From Homarus americanus (Eukaryota > Arthropoda > Malacostraca > Decapoda > Nephropidae): a DNA stretch of 64,000 nucleotides. The notes under the pieces were generated by a model. That model made no database searches and was not told where the DNA came from. It was given only the letters and a program-made list of their open reading frames with translations. Position numbers and translations under genes: made by a program. Positions 24,867 through 35,738 of this stretch are shown piece after piece (within the stretch, counting starts at the first letter, position 1; every line of letters starts with the position of its first letter). The stretch is from positions 4,347,154 to 4,411,153 of the forward strand of contig NW_024738608.1 in assembly GCF_018991925.1 (NCBI RefSeq), read 5' to 3'.

Positions 24867-25650
24867 AGGGGAGGTTACAGGTAGGGGGAGGTAACAGGAA
24901 GGGGAGAGTAACAGGTAGGGGAGGTTACAGGTGGGGGGTGGTAACAGGAAGGGAGGTTACAGGTGGGAGGTTACAGGAAGGGAGGTAACAGGAGGGAGGT
25001 TACAGGTAGGGGGGAGGTAACAGGAGGGAGGTTACAGGAAGGGGAGGGGGTAACAGGAAGGGAGGTAACAGGAAGGGAGGTAACAGGAAGGGGAGGTTAC
25101 AGGTAGGGGTGGTAACAGGAAGGAGGTTACAGGTAGGGGAGGTTACAGGTAGGGGAGGTTACAGGAAGGGGGAGTAACAGGAAGGGAGGTAACAGGAAGG
25201 GGGAGGTAACAGGAAGGGAGGTTACAGGTAGGGAGGTAACAGGAAGGGAGGGTAGGGAGTAACAGGTGAGGGAGGTTACAGGTGGGGGTAACAGGAAGGG
25301 AGGTTACAGGTGGGGGAGGTAACAGGTGGGGAGGTGGCAGGAGGTAACAGGTGAGGGTGGTTACAGGTAGGGAGGTAACAGGTAGGGAGGTTACAGGTAG
25401 GAGGTAACGGAGTGGGGGGGTTACAGGTAGGGGAGGTAACAGGTAGGTGGAGGTTATAGGAGGGAGGTAACAGGTGGGGAGTAACGGGTGGGGGAGGTTA
25501 CAGGTAGGGGGAGGTAACAGGTAGGGAGGTGTAACAGGTAGGTGGAGGTTATAGGTAGGTGGTGGTTATAGGTAGGGGGAGGTAACAGGTGGGGGAGGTT
25601 ACAGGTAGGGAGAGGTAACAGGTGGGTGGAGGTAACAGGTAGCAGGCAGG
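24867..25650. repeat. ~16-bp ggtaacaggtaggggga minisatellite
   Basis: Nearly 800 bases of units of the form aggtWacaggWagggg, with A/T alternation at gtaaca/gttaca and aaggg/taggg/tgggg variation. By eye, about 17 copies carry the exact heptamer CAGGTAG on the plus strand; others carry caggaag or caggtgg. Unit length drifts from 14 to 19 because G-run length varies. The right end runs directly into a duplicated block. Confidence 0.94.
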
Positions 25651-25783
25651 TCTAGTTATCATCAATGTCAAGAGTGAGGCGTTGGTCTCTGTTGCTAGCG
25701 TCGGGGGGGAGGCAGGTGCGGCCCTGAAGCCTCGCACTAGGATTGCTATCTTCGATTCAGCGTATTTGTGTGTGTGTGGCTTA
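25649..25783. repeat. Duplicated 135-bp block, copy 1
   Basis: Starts ggtctagttatcatc and ends gtgtgtgtggctta. It is identical to the block at 25820-25951 except for three extra bases (ggcaggtgcgg versus gaaggtgcgg). In one plus frame both copies read LVIINVKSEALVSVASVGG, then GAALKPRTRIAIFDSAYLC, and the 3-base difference only adds one alanine. The minus strand is also open. No family is recognised and no intron signals are convincing. Confidence 0.93.
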
Positions 25784-25819
25784 GGTAACAGGTAGGTGGA
25801 GGCAGGCGCAGGCAGAGAC

Positions 25820-25951
25820 GGTCTAGTTATCATCAATGTCAAGAGTGAGGCGTTGGTCTCTGTTGCTAGCGTCGGGGGGGAAGGTGCGGCCCTGAAGCCT
25901 CGCACTAGGATTGCTATCTTCGATTCAGCGTATTTGTGTGTGTGTGGCTTA
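25820..25951. repeat. Duplicated 132-bp block, copy 2
   Basis: Second copy of the block. The 36 bases between the copies are a leftover minisatellite unit (ggtaacaggtaggtgga), so the duplicated module was probably one 16-bp unit plus the block. Near identity implies a recent duplication or gene conversion. Confidence 0.93.
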
Positions 25952-26002
25952 TTTGTATGTTGTGTGGGTGTTTGTTTACGTGTGCTGCTGCAGGTGCTCT
26001 TG

Positions 26003-26005
<3 letters not shown>

Positions 26006-26051
<46 letters not shown>
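26006..26051. repeat. (GT)n microsatellite
   Basis: A pure 46-base GT run. Confidence 0.97.
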
Positions 26052-26053
<2 letters not shown>

Positions 26054-27513
26054 GTCAAATTCTGTAAAATATAAGGTTGTAATATGTTTTAATTTCACTT
26101 CTTACGTATTAAAATATATTCCTTCATGTGTTGTTGTTGTTGATGAACACTGACAATACGTGTCAGCCCGCCAGCCTCATGTGACAGATCAATCCCTCAG
26201 TAATCTTATATCGCTCATAACAAACAGAGAAAAACAAAGGTTGATCATCGACTCGAGCGCTGCAACGTGTTATTCCTGTCCCCTGGTTCATCATGCTGTC
26301 CACACTGTCTTGACATATAACATTCTACCTCAGTTTACATCAGTCTGTTTGTCTGTTTTCGTCGTAAATTCCACAGTATTATTAGATCTCATTGGAACAA
26401 CCAGTGTTAGTTTGATATACTTTCATGGTGTTGTTTTTCTTGTGTTGACCAAATCTCAAGAGTTGGTCAGTATCACCGTGAGACTACCGTGTACAATGTG
26501 ACCATCAACAGCCGAGGAGTGTGTTACATGAGTGTACACGAGGCGACGAGGTGTGGTAACTGTGTAACCTCAGTACATATATAACTACCACCTGCCCCTC
26601 CTCCCCAGCTAGTGGTCTGTCACACCTACGACTGCTCAGGTAATTCAGGTTATTTTTCATATGATACCTGGGATGCTTAGGTTATTCTTCCTCCTCTAAC
26701 TACTTTTCTCATCACCTGTCTCAAAGGCTGTCAGTTGTACACGCGGTTTATCATTATAATTATATATCGAATAACTAAACCTCATATAGTACTGAACACA
26801 ATACTGTCTCCAACTCTCTTTGACTTTGTCTTAGAAATAACATTATCTCAGTAAATTCGATCCCCTTGTGAGTGCCTCCACCTCCTCCCTCCACACATTA
26901 AGGCGATGCATTATTTATATTAACCTGGAAATAATGCAAAATACAAGACAATACTTACGGGTCATATTTCACGTTGTTGTGATGTATAAGACTAGACATT
27001 ATCTTTTATTCACACACTATAAGATCTGACTGGCTATTACTATTATTATACATTAAGAATTTTGTTTATAAGCCATGTAAGTAAATATTTAAATCCTATA
27101 TAACTTCTCTGGTGTAAAAGTTCAACATCAGAATCAGTTTTAATATTATAAGTTTTTTTTTTTTTACATCAAACTGATTGAATTTCACGGCAGCTTTGCA
27201 TTATCCATTAAAACAGAGTCACTCGCCACCAGAAGTTTTTATCAAGAATTCACTAAATCGAGTTGTAGTTTTTGTGTTTGATATATGAATAATAGATTAG
27301 GAATTTACCTGTGATGAAACGCCATTATTAAAAATAGCCTAAAACGCCATTAGAATTTTTGTTAACAATAGCACCAATAATTTATACGTTTTGAGGTTCT
27401 AAAAGACTGTTGTAAAAAATCATAAACTGAGATATCATTTTATATAGGGATTTTTGTCTCGTTGGTATCACTGTGTTAGTTGTGGGAATGGTATTAAGGT
27501 TTAGGATTGATTT
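26052..27513. other. AT-rich single-copy DNA
   Basis: A 113-codon plus frame (26160-26501) has no family resemblance. At 26590-26645 a pyrimidine tract ending in ccccag is followed 31 bases later by cag/gtaatt, an exon-like pair of splice signals, treated as a finding only. The rest is strongly AT-rich. Confidence 0.55.
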
Positions 27514-27943
27514 AAAGGTTTTAGGAATTTATGAAGGTTTTAGGAATTTATGAAGGTTTTAGGAATTTATGAAGGTTTTAGGAATTATATGAAGGTTTTA
27601 GGAATTTATGAAGGTTTTAGGAATTTATGAAGGTTTTAGGAATTTATGAAGGTTTTAGGAATTTATGAAGGTTTTAGGAATTTATGAAGGTTTTAAGAAT
27701 TTATGAAGGTTTTAGGAATTTATGAAGGTTTTAGGAATTTATGAAGGTTTTAGGAATTTATGAAGGTTTTAGGAATTTATGAAGGTTTTAGGAATTTATG
27801 AAGGTTTTAGGAATTTATGAATGTTTGAGGAATTTATGAAGGTTTTAGGAGAAGGTTTTAGGAATGAAGGTTTTAGGAATTTATGAAGCTTTTAGGAATT
27901 TATGAAGGTTATAGGAATTTATGAAGGTTTTAGAAATTTATGA
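27514..27943. repeat. 19-bp gaaggttttaggaatttat minisatellite
   Basis: About 22 head-to-tail units, most identical. A few units near 27835-27875 are shortened (aggagaagg, aggaatgaagg), and there are single substitutions at both edges. It is embedded in AT-rich single-copy DNA. Confidence 0.96.
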
Positions 27944-28735
27944 ACCTCAGTAATTTTCTCGTGTATTTAAGGAAACTCTCATAATAATCTTGTTATATTA
28001 ATACGACCTATTGGTGAAACGAATTATTATCCTGATGACCTTTTGAGTTATATTCATGCATTCTCAATTATATTAACTTGATCTATGAAACGAAGTAGTT
28101 TTCGAGGGAGGATTTTTATAGATAGATAAAGGGCAGAAAATACTATTACTATTTAATAACTAGCGAGCTATATTAAAAATTATATATTAACGCGTAATGA
28201 AAGAAAATATTTTATTACGATTTTTACTTTATTAATTTCTGAGTAATTTATTATATTCCTAAGTCAATATAAGGTTCGTCTTTCAACATTAAATAACTAC
28301 AGTAAGTAATTCTCACCTGTACATACCTGGTGAAAGCTTTTAATATGATTTACCTGTGTCATGTTATTAAACCAGCTTCCTAAATCTATTACACTGATTT
28401 AGGTCAATTTCTCTAATAATATTATGATTTCCTGGAGACTGGCGGGGAATGTGTTACCTAGAGACCTGACCTCGGGGGAAATTAGACGATGCCCAACACT
28501 TCATAAATTAGGACAGGTGTGAAGACTATTACCTGGTTATATTATTATCAATTACTAATATTTATGTTATTATATATTATCTTATAGTGTGTGTGTATTT
28601 TTGTTCATTTATTCGTATTTATTTATCGTCATTTGAATCTATTTTTGAACAGTAATATAAAAAGTTAGAGTGTAATAAAATGTGTGAAACTTTATAATAC
28701 CTTTGTCATGCAATTAAATAATATTACCATTACTT
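27944..28735. other. Strongly AT-rich single-copy DNA
   Basis: One of the most AT-rich intervals in the window, with many tatatta and aattatt phrases. No gene, no repeat unit. Confidence 0.6.
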
Positions 28736-28821
28736 AATAATAATAATAATGATAATAACCAAACATCATCATCGTCATCATCATCTTCATCACTATTATC
28801 ATCATCATCAACAACAACAAC

Positions 28822-28876
<55 letters not shown>
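28736..28876. repeat. Compound trinucleotide repeat (AAT)(ATC)(ACA)(AAT)
   Basis: A short aat run, then about 15 imperfect atc/atcg triplets, about five aca triplets and about 18 aat triplets (28821-28876). The Ile- and Asp-rich minus frame is an artefact. Confidence 0.93.
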
Positions 28877-28878
<2 letters not shown>

Positions 28879-29200
28879 CACATTATTTATATTACATAAA
28901 TACATCCACCAATAGAATAGACTTAATACAATACAAAGGCAGATAATATTGAAACACTACCTAATTACTATCACAGGTAAATACTCAGGTGTAATGTAAA
29001 GATCGACCTACCTTAATATGTTGTGTGTGTGTGCTGCAGGTAATTACAGGTCTACACCGGACTAGTAATAAATCCGAATTACTACATTTCAGCGATATTT
29101 ACTGTAGTTTATATTACAGAAATAGAAAAAAAATCGCTGTAGTTCTTTAGTATGTTCTTATGTTATACTGTTGTTAGAATGTGGACTATAATTGTATCTA
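28877..29200. other. AT-rich spacer
   Basis: No gene. Contains caggtaaatactcagg and gcaggtaattacagg, again caggtaa-type motifs. Confidence 0.55.
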
Positions 29201-29489
29201 TACCTGTGTTTTACCTGTGTTTTAACCCGTGTTTTACCTGTGTTTTTACCTGTTTTTACCTGTGTTTTTACCTGTGTTTTACCTGTGTTTTAACCCGTGT
29301 TTTACCTGTGTTTTACCCGTGTGTTACCTGTTTTAACCCGTGTTTTACCTGTGTTTTACCCGTGTGTTACCTGTTTTTACCTGTGTTTTACCTGTGTTTT
29401 ACCTGTGTTTTACCTGTTTTTACCTGTGTTTTTACCTGTGTTTTTACCTGTGTTTTACCTGTGTTTTTACCCGTGTTTTACCTGTTCTT
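29201..29489. repeat. 11-12-bp tgtgttttacc minisatellite
   Basis: About 25 units of tgtgtttttacc, tgtgttttacc or cgtgttttaac. The minus strand repeats cacaggtaaaa, so each unit has a CAG/GTAAAA donor-like core. Plus frames of 74-127 codons (CFTCVLPVFY repeats) are artefacts. Confidence 0.94.
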
Positions 29490-29672
29490 ATACCACTGTT
29501 GATTTGGTTATGTCATTATAAACACATGGATAATACTGGTACAATGATCATAACAGCTATCTTAGAGTCATTGTATAATTATCTTCATTATACTCATTAC
29601 ATTCTCACTCACTATCATCACCATTCTTGTACCCCTCTAGATCATCATCATCAACACCATCACCACCACTAT

Positions 29673-29697
29673 ATAATAATAATGGTTGCTCCTCGTG
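29673..29697 (-). mobile_element. Short copy of the SINE 3' end
   Basis: Twenty-three of 25 bases match the 3' terminus of the SINE at 29873-29897, and the two copies start exactly 200 bases apart. On the minus strand it reads cacgaggagcaaccatt followed by an attatt tail. It may be a severely truncated second copy, or the tail of a partner LINE sharing this end. The 175 bases between are not tandem and contain no gene. Confidence 0.6.
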
Positions 29698-29872
29698 ATC
29701 AAGAGAGGTACAGTTATCAGTAGGTTTAGTTAGTAACATTTAAGTGTTTTAGCTGCGACAATGATGAGGGAAGAGGCGGCGGGCTGGTTGGTGGTGTAGG
29801 TTCTGACGCTCCCACGGTCAAACAAAGATCTGTCCCTTTGGAAACAACTTTGTTAAGGTTTTTATGACTTAC

Positions 29873-30237
29873 ATAATGATAATGGTTGCCCCTCGTGTAG
29901 CGAGGATGGCCGGCCCAAGGGCCACCTAGGCGTGAATTTGTTTAAGGTGTAGAAGCTGTCGCCAACACAACAACCACACCCTAAGTTAACGAGCTGCATG
30001 ACCCCGTGTCAAGGAATAGTCCGAGAAGACCGGAGAACTCGCCAACTGCACTGGCTAACCATTACCCCGGAATACGATCCGCAAATCGATTAACATCCAG
30101 GTTCCCAATTACTGCTGGGTAGACAGAGGCAAATGGCGTAAAGAAACTTGCTCGTAGTTTCACCCTGTCCCCAGGATCGAACCCGGGTCCGACTGCTTGC
30201 GAGGCGAGCATGTTGACCATTACACCACAGGTCGCCA
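29873..30237 (-). mobile_element. tRNA-derived SINE, near full length
   Basis: Read on the minus strand, it begins at 30237 with tggcgacctg and an A box tggtgtaatgg (30217-30227). A canonical B box gggttcgatcc follows at 30174-30184, about 33 bases further on, the spacing of a tRNA-type RNA polymerase III promoter. After the head comes a core with cagcagtaattgggaacctgg, then a body of about 150 bases, and the end gaggggcaaccattatcatt. The core resembles a sequence I associate with decapod SINEs, by recall only. The 70-codon minus frame across the head is a translation of the tRNA region. It would depend on a partner LINE for mobility; the attatt-type tail fits the tail of the LINE at 19.2-19.7 kb. 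Confidence 0.85.
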
Positions 30238-32260
30238 CTACCATCACCACCATCACCATCATCACCACAACCAATTATCCATTAGATCGACAATCATCAG
30301 AAGTACAAATTGTAGGTGTGGGAAGCGGCAGGTGTAGCGGTGGCTGGCTGGGCGTCGTACTCTACCTGTTAATCAATGGTGGATGACAGTGGTGAGTGAC
30401 GGGCCATTACCGCTAAACCTTGTCCCTCTCTAACTATCGTCTCACCGGGTCGATCTAATTACTGGTCGTCGGATAATAGTCTAAGAAGTAATGACCGGTT
30501 ACGTGTTATTGGTGAAGCTCTTAGAGAGAACATGGTGAACAGGAGAACATGAGAAAGACTATGTTATTCCTTGTCATATTCTCTGTTCTTTGTTCTATTA
30601 GATTTGATTGACAGCAGGTTTGTTCTTTGTTATGTAAGGTGGTATAACTGTTCTTCATTTACTCTGTTATTATAATATTAGTAAAGGTCAAGTGATGTAT
30701 GACGATACTTCTCGCCTACATTTTACAGGAAGAATCTTTTATCTCAAGCACCAATTACTTTCTTCTGTTTACTTTATCCTTAAAATATCCCACAAAAATA
30801 ATCAAAGAGAATGTATATGATGGTTGAAGTGGATTATTTACATCAGATACGAGACCAATAATATAAACAAAATCCACTGTGTGTTTGGATTGACATTTTT
30901 AAACAGTTGTCGGTAACACTCGAGGTGGGAGGGATTAGGTCGTCCTTGGTTTCACTGTGATACTCGATGCTGAACCCAAGACTTGACAAAAGAATTAGCG
31001 AGCCAAGAAATGTGTTGAGTTGCCGGGCTGTGGACGGTGACGGAGGCGACGGCGACGGGGTCCTGACACGTAGAGGGGAGGGGGACGAGGAGGACGATGG
31101 AGGAGTGAAGACATGAGGACGAGTGATGCACAAAAAAAGATGACGGAGGATGAACAACATTGGCTGAGAGCTTCAAGAGAGGAGGAGGAGGAGGAGAGGA
31201 GGAGGAGGAGGATGAGAGGGGAAGGAGGAGAGAAAGGGGTAGGAGGGGGGGGGGGAAGAGGGGGAGGTGTAGTCCCTGAAAAACGGAACAAGTGACAGGA
31301 ATCTGATGGAAACTAATGAAGAACATAACTTAAAGCGTTAACTGGACATGACGTGTTAGAACAAAACAAAACGAAGGCGTAATAACATAGAGGAGACCAA
31401 GACAGACAGAGATGAAATAGCCAAGAGACAGAACAAAAAGAATGATGTCGTTGCCTCCTTACTCTTACCGTCTTGTCGTCCCTTGTCGTCAACTTCTCGT
31501 TAATCTCACCGTCTTCCCGTTGTTCCCATTTCGTTAATTGTATCTGGACTCTACTTGATGATAATTCCTCGCCCTAGATGTTCATTATATCCGGATGGTG
31601 TTATGGTCCCGCTACACACACTCGGGTAATAGGTACAATACAGCCCCTTGACGCTTAATAGGGTAGAGTCGTGGTCACTGTTGGGCTTCAGGTGCCTTCT
31701 TTAATTACTTTACTGTCCTTAAAGGTAAAATAAACTCGTAATACACCTGTACACTAATTACATTTACTCGGTATGACGATTAACTTTGAAAATTAACAAT
31801 CATCATTACAGCGATTTGGTCGATTATCCAGTTTCTATCGTCAGTACTTAAGAACCTTTAGTCATCACTAGTGAGTCTTGGTAACAGCTCAGATCTTCTC
31901 TAACAGAACTGGAAGGAAAATATTGGAATTCTCTGTCGTAAATTTTGTGCCTTTCTGTTTCCACATTCGGGGATTATCGGGAACCAAATCAATCACAGAA
32001 TACTTAACATAAACGTCTCATTTAAAGGTAGAAAAACAGGCTTTAATTATTTGATTAACTAATGACAATGTTCTACCAGTGTTCTGAAGTGAGACCAGAC
32101 GAGAAGTTTTAATGCCTAACCTCTGATGTCCACCATTATTTAAACAGTTTTGTGCTACGTTGGTAAGATATCACGTTTCTCCTTCATTCTTTTACTAACA
32201 TTTATATCCATCACTGTCACACCCTCATGGCTGCCTTCAGTGAGGAACCATTATCATTGT
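30238..32260. other. Single-copy DNA with one purine tract
   Basis: A (CAT/CAC)-type run follows the SINE head (30238-30270). A purine-rich (GGA)n tract at about 31170-31268 ends in a run of ten G and gives artefactual frames up to 124 codons on the minus strand. The rest is ordinary, with several caccgtctt and cgttaa phrases. No gene. Confidence 0.55.
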
Positions 32261-33020
32261 CACACCTTCCCTCACCAACACACCTTCCTTCACCAACACA
32301 CCTTCCCTCACCAACACACCTTCCCTCACCAACACACCTTCCCTCACCAACACACCTTCCCTCACCAACACACCTTCCTCACCAACACACCTTCCCTCAC
32401 CAACACACCCTCTTCACCAACACACCTTCCTCACCAACACACCTTCCTCACCAACACACCTTCCCTCACCAACACACCTTCCCTCACCAACACACCTTCC
32501 CTCACCAACACACCTTCCTCACCAACACACCTTCCTCACCCAACACACCCTTCCCTCACCATCACTCACCACCACCTTCCTCACCAACACCACCACCTTC
32601 CTCACCCAACACACCTCACCAACACACCTTCCGTCACCAACACACCTTCCGTCACCAACACACCTTCCTCACCAACACACCTTCCTCACCAACACCTTCC
32701 CTCACCAACACACCTTCCCTCACCAACACACCTTCTCTCACCAACACACCTTCCTCACCAACACACCTTCCTTCCACCAACACACCTTCCCTCACCAACA
32801 CACCTTCCTCATCAACACACCTTCCCTCACCAACACACCTCCCTCACCAACACACCTTCCCTCACCAACACACCTTCCTTCACCAACACACCTTCCCTCA
32901 CCAACACACCTTCCCTCACCAACACACCTTCCTTCACCAACACACCTTCCCTCACCAACACACCTTCCCTCACCAACACACCTTCCTTCACCAACACACC
33001 TTCCCTCACCAACACACCTT
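32261..33020. repeat. 18-bp caccttccctcaccaaca minisatellite, ~43 copies
   Basis: About 760 bases of 17- and 18-base units differing by ttccctc, ttcctc or ttccttc. A sub-pattern (ttcc, ccct, ccct) repeats in the last third, suggesting a 54-base higher-order unit. Because 18 is a multiple of 3, the plus strand is open for 299 and 266 codons (THLPSP and NTPSLT repeats) and the minus strand for 68. These are not genes. Confidence 0.96.
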
Positions 33021-34153
33021 TAATTAACGTCACTTCTTCCTATTCTTAACATTATGTCTTCCATCGTCAAGTCTAGAGTGAACTATTATTCCTCGTAGTG
33101 ACTTAAACTCTCCTCTACGATGCTTATTATGGCTATGTTACTAAGTTTAAACGCCGATTAAAAGCTATCCTTATAGAGTCATTCATGAACTGTTAACTTC
33201 TCCTTCAAGTAGTAAATCGGAGGCAGCCACTCGAGTAATCTCAAGGTACAGGCTCAAGGGAATTAATTATTGAAATGATCTACAACCAACCACTCGTGTA
33301 GGTTTAGATTATCTACTCGTGGACTCGTTGTTTACACTGAGTGACCTCCTGAGGGTGGGTTTAGTTCATTATGTAGGACAGTGGGCAGAGACGCACCTGC
33401 CAGAGGTAAATATTAGGACAGAACAAATCCCCACTGGCCCTCAACTCAGCCTCATAAATAACCAGCTCTTCCTCATCAGGGTAAAAATCCCTCCTCTCGT
33501 GATTTCCCCTAATGGGCTCATCAGTTTCCCCAGACGCGACCCCGCCGCTCCGGGGAGGAAACACTCATGAGGGGAAAAAACTGGGGAGGAAAAAATCCTT
33601 CTGTTAATGAGTTAAACATGGCTGCCCCAAATGACATTGACGAAACGTTTGTTTATTTTAGAAACTACGATGTGTTTGTAATTATGTGACTAATACTGGT
33701 ATGTGTATAACCCGTTCCTAGTGTTAGAGATGTTACACTGTGACAGAGGTAACGTAACAGTCACACCATTTAACATTATACTAAACACGGAGCTCTTGGT
33801 AGTTTGGGACGAAAACTTCCATTACGCCTAATGTTGTCGAGTCCCAACCCAAACCTCGTTCATGCAGCCTAAAGTTAAAAGAACCATAAATATCTCTTAA
33901 AAAGGTATCAGCGTGGTGGAGCAGGTCATGGGTGCCTGCCTGGTCTAGCCCGGCGCCTCACTTACAGTCTCACGCGCGCCAGCACACACACATTAGGACA
34001 CACACCATCACGAAACACCTCCGTAATTACTGCCTTAAACTGACTTAGTGTATTGACTCTTTTGTTGGGTTCTTGGGGCGCGTCTGTGTCTGTGTACGGA
34101 CATGAAGACCCAGGTGTGGGGCTGTGTGTTACTGAGCTTGTGTGCAACCTGAG
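33021..34153. other. Single-copy DNA, no gene recognised
   Basis: An 83-codon plus frame (33319-33570) and the 67-codon minus frame overlapping it both end near an acgcgaccccgccgctccgg stretch, a small GC-rich spot. No family is recognised. At 33900-33960 a tggtggagcaggtcatg phrase looks like a tRNA A box but lacks a B box. Confidence 0.5.
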
Positions 34154-34160
34154 GCAACAC

Positions 34161-34330
34161 GCAACACCTGACAACACCTGGCAACACCTTACAACACCTG
34201 ACAACACCTGACAACACCTTACAACACCTGGCAACACCTTACAACACCTGGCAACACCTTACAACACCTTACAACACCTGACAACACCTGACAACACCTG
34301 ACAACACCTTTCAACACCTGGCAACACCTG
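34161..34330. repeat. 10-bp RcaacaccTK minisatellite, 17 copies
   Basis: Seventeen exact-length units of acaacacctg, gcaacacctg, acaacacctt or gcaacacctt, plus one tcaacacctg-type variant. The upstream edge (34153-34160) has a partial unit. Minus frames VVRCCQVLSG are artefacts. Confidence 0.95.
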
Positions 34331-34960
34331 ATTGTAATGGGGAATATAAGGAAGTGTTTAAATTATATTGAGTTTTAAGAAGACACTGTAAAAGCTGTTA
34401 TTGTTGACTGTATCAGCCATTACCATACAAGTTTATCTGTTATTATCCACAAATAAATTATCCATTTTTCCTTTATCTCTCCCTTCCTCTCCTTAATACT
34501 CGAGTATGTTTACTTATTTATTAGTTGAATTTTTTTATTATTTAAAATTTGGTATAGCGATTGACCTGACCTGACCTGACCTACAACAGCCTTTGCTATG
34601 AAGTTAGTTAGACCTTTACTGTTGCCTTACTATTGCCCTCACCTGTACAAACAAAAATCATAAAAAAGTCAATCTTTGAATAGAAAATTCCTTATGAACA
34701 AAATACCACCTGGCTGTATGAGTTTTATGTATTGTATAGATAGAAAATAAAATTCATTTGGATCATAAATAAAAAAAAATGCAAAATACCTGGAGTGTGA
34801 TCTGTGGTGGCGAGCACTGTATATAGCTCCTAGACCCTCCACACCAGCTTAAAACTCTTCATTTTTAAGGCAGTTTGGGGAGGAGCCGCCGCCGGGGTGT
34901 TTGCTAAACAAATATTGCTCTCCCTATGACCACACATCCGTATACTTGGCCTGAGGCTTC

Positions 34961-34963
<3 letters not shown>
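34331..34963. other. AT-rich single-copy DNA
   Basis: A four-unit gacct tandem lies at about 34564-34582. No gene. Confidence 0.6.

Positions 34964-35010
<47 letters not shown>
34964..35010. repeat. (TG)n microsatellite
   Basis: A pure 47-base run. Confidence 0.97.
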
Positions 35011-35014
<4 letters not shown>

Positions 35015-35228
35015 CTTGGTATATGCCTCTGTGTGTATGTATATCTGTGTGTGTGTGTGTTTACATCTCTGTTTGTACCTCATGTTAATCTTTGTGTCTC
35101 TGAGCCGTGTGTCTGGTAAGCATGAATACATTATGACCGTAGTTTGATGTAGAGTTAAAAGATCTACCAGGCAACAGTTGGTAGTGTAGTTTTGACTGTT
35201 AAACCCGGAGGATGATTAACATAGCAAT

Positions 35229-35234
35229 CACTTC

Positions 35235-35268
<34 letters not shown>
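35229..35268. repeat. (CTGT)n tetranucleotide repeat
   Basis: About nine ctgt units with one tttg interruption, close to the scaffold gap. A similar short run follows the AC repeat at about 41886-41902. Confidence 0.92.
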
Positions 35269-35306
35269 ATAAGTCCTTCAGTCCCTAACATCGAATCCTT
35301 CAATCA

Positions 35307-35406
35307 NNNNNNNNNNNNNNNNNNNNNNNNNNNNNNNNNNNNNNNNNNNNNNNNNNNNNNNNNNNNNNNNNNNNNNNNNNNNNNNNNNNNNNNNNNNNNN
35401 NNNNNN
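35307..35406. other. Scaffold gap, 100 N
   Basis: Exactly 100 N, the conventional placeholder for a gap of unknown size. It is flanked on the right by pyrimidine-rich repeat and on the left, 40 bases away, by (CTGT)n, so it probably hides a collapsed low-complexity array. Confidence 0.98.
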
Positions 35407-35494
35407 TTCTCCTCCCCCCCCTCCTCTCCCTCTCCCCCCCTCCTCTCCCCTCTCCTCTCCCTCTCCCCTCTCCTCTCCTCTCCCCCCCTCCTCT
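35407..35494. repeat. Pyrimidine (CCTCT)n tract at the gap edge
   Basis: About 85 bases of ctcctctcccc units. Its left end is cut by the N gap, so the true length is unknown. Confidence 0.9.
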
Positions 35495-35706
35495 TCATAT
35501 AACTTCACGGTGCCATTTGTCAACCTATCGGCCCCGCAGCTGACACTTGTTAGTTACCACATTTGACTTGTCACCGACCGTCTTAATGGAGTGAAAAACT
35601 CGACACTGACACACCTTGATCTTCTAATACCGCGGTCACTACCTCCAGGTTATACTGTGTCGTGTGTAAGTCCGTGTTATAGTGAGCCTCATATCCGGAT
35701 GTATTG

Positions 35707-35710
<4 letters not shown>

Positions 35711-35737
<27 letters not shown>

Positions 35738-35738
35738 C
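35711..35738. repeat. (GT)n microsatellite
   Basis: A pure 28-base run. Confidence 0.93.

Noticed and set aside
30166..30237. Functional tRNA gene on the minus strand
   Set aside because: Continues straight into a SINE body instead of an acceptor stem and terminator.
32150..33049. 299- and 266-codon open frames
   Set aside because: They translate an 18-bp tandem repeat whose period is a multiple of three; only Thr/His/Leu/Pro/Ser repeats result and the minus strand is open as well.
33900..33960. Third tRNA-like head (tggtggagcaggtcatg)
   Set aside because: No B box within the expected distance.
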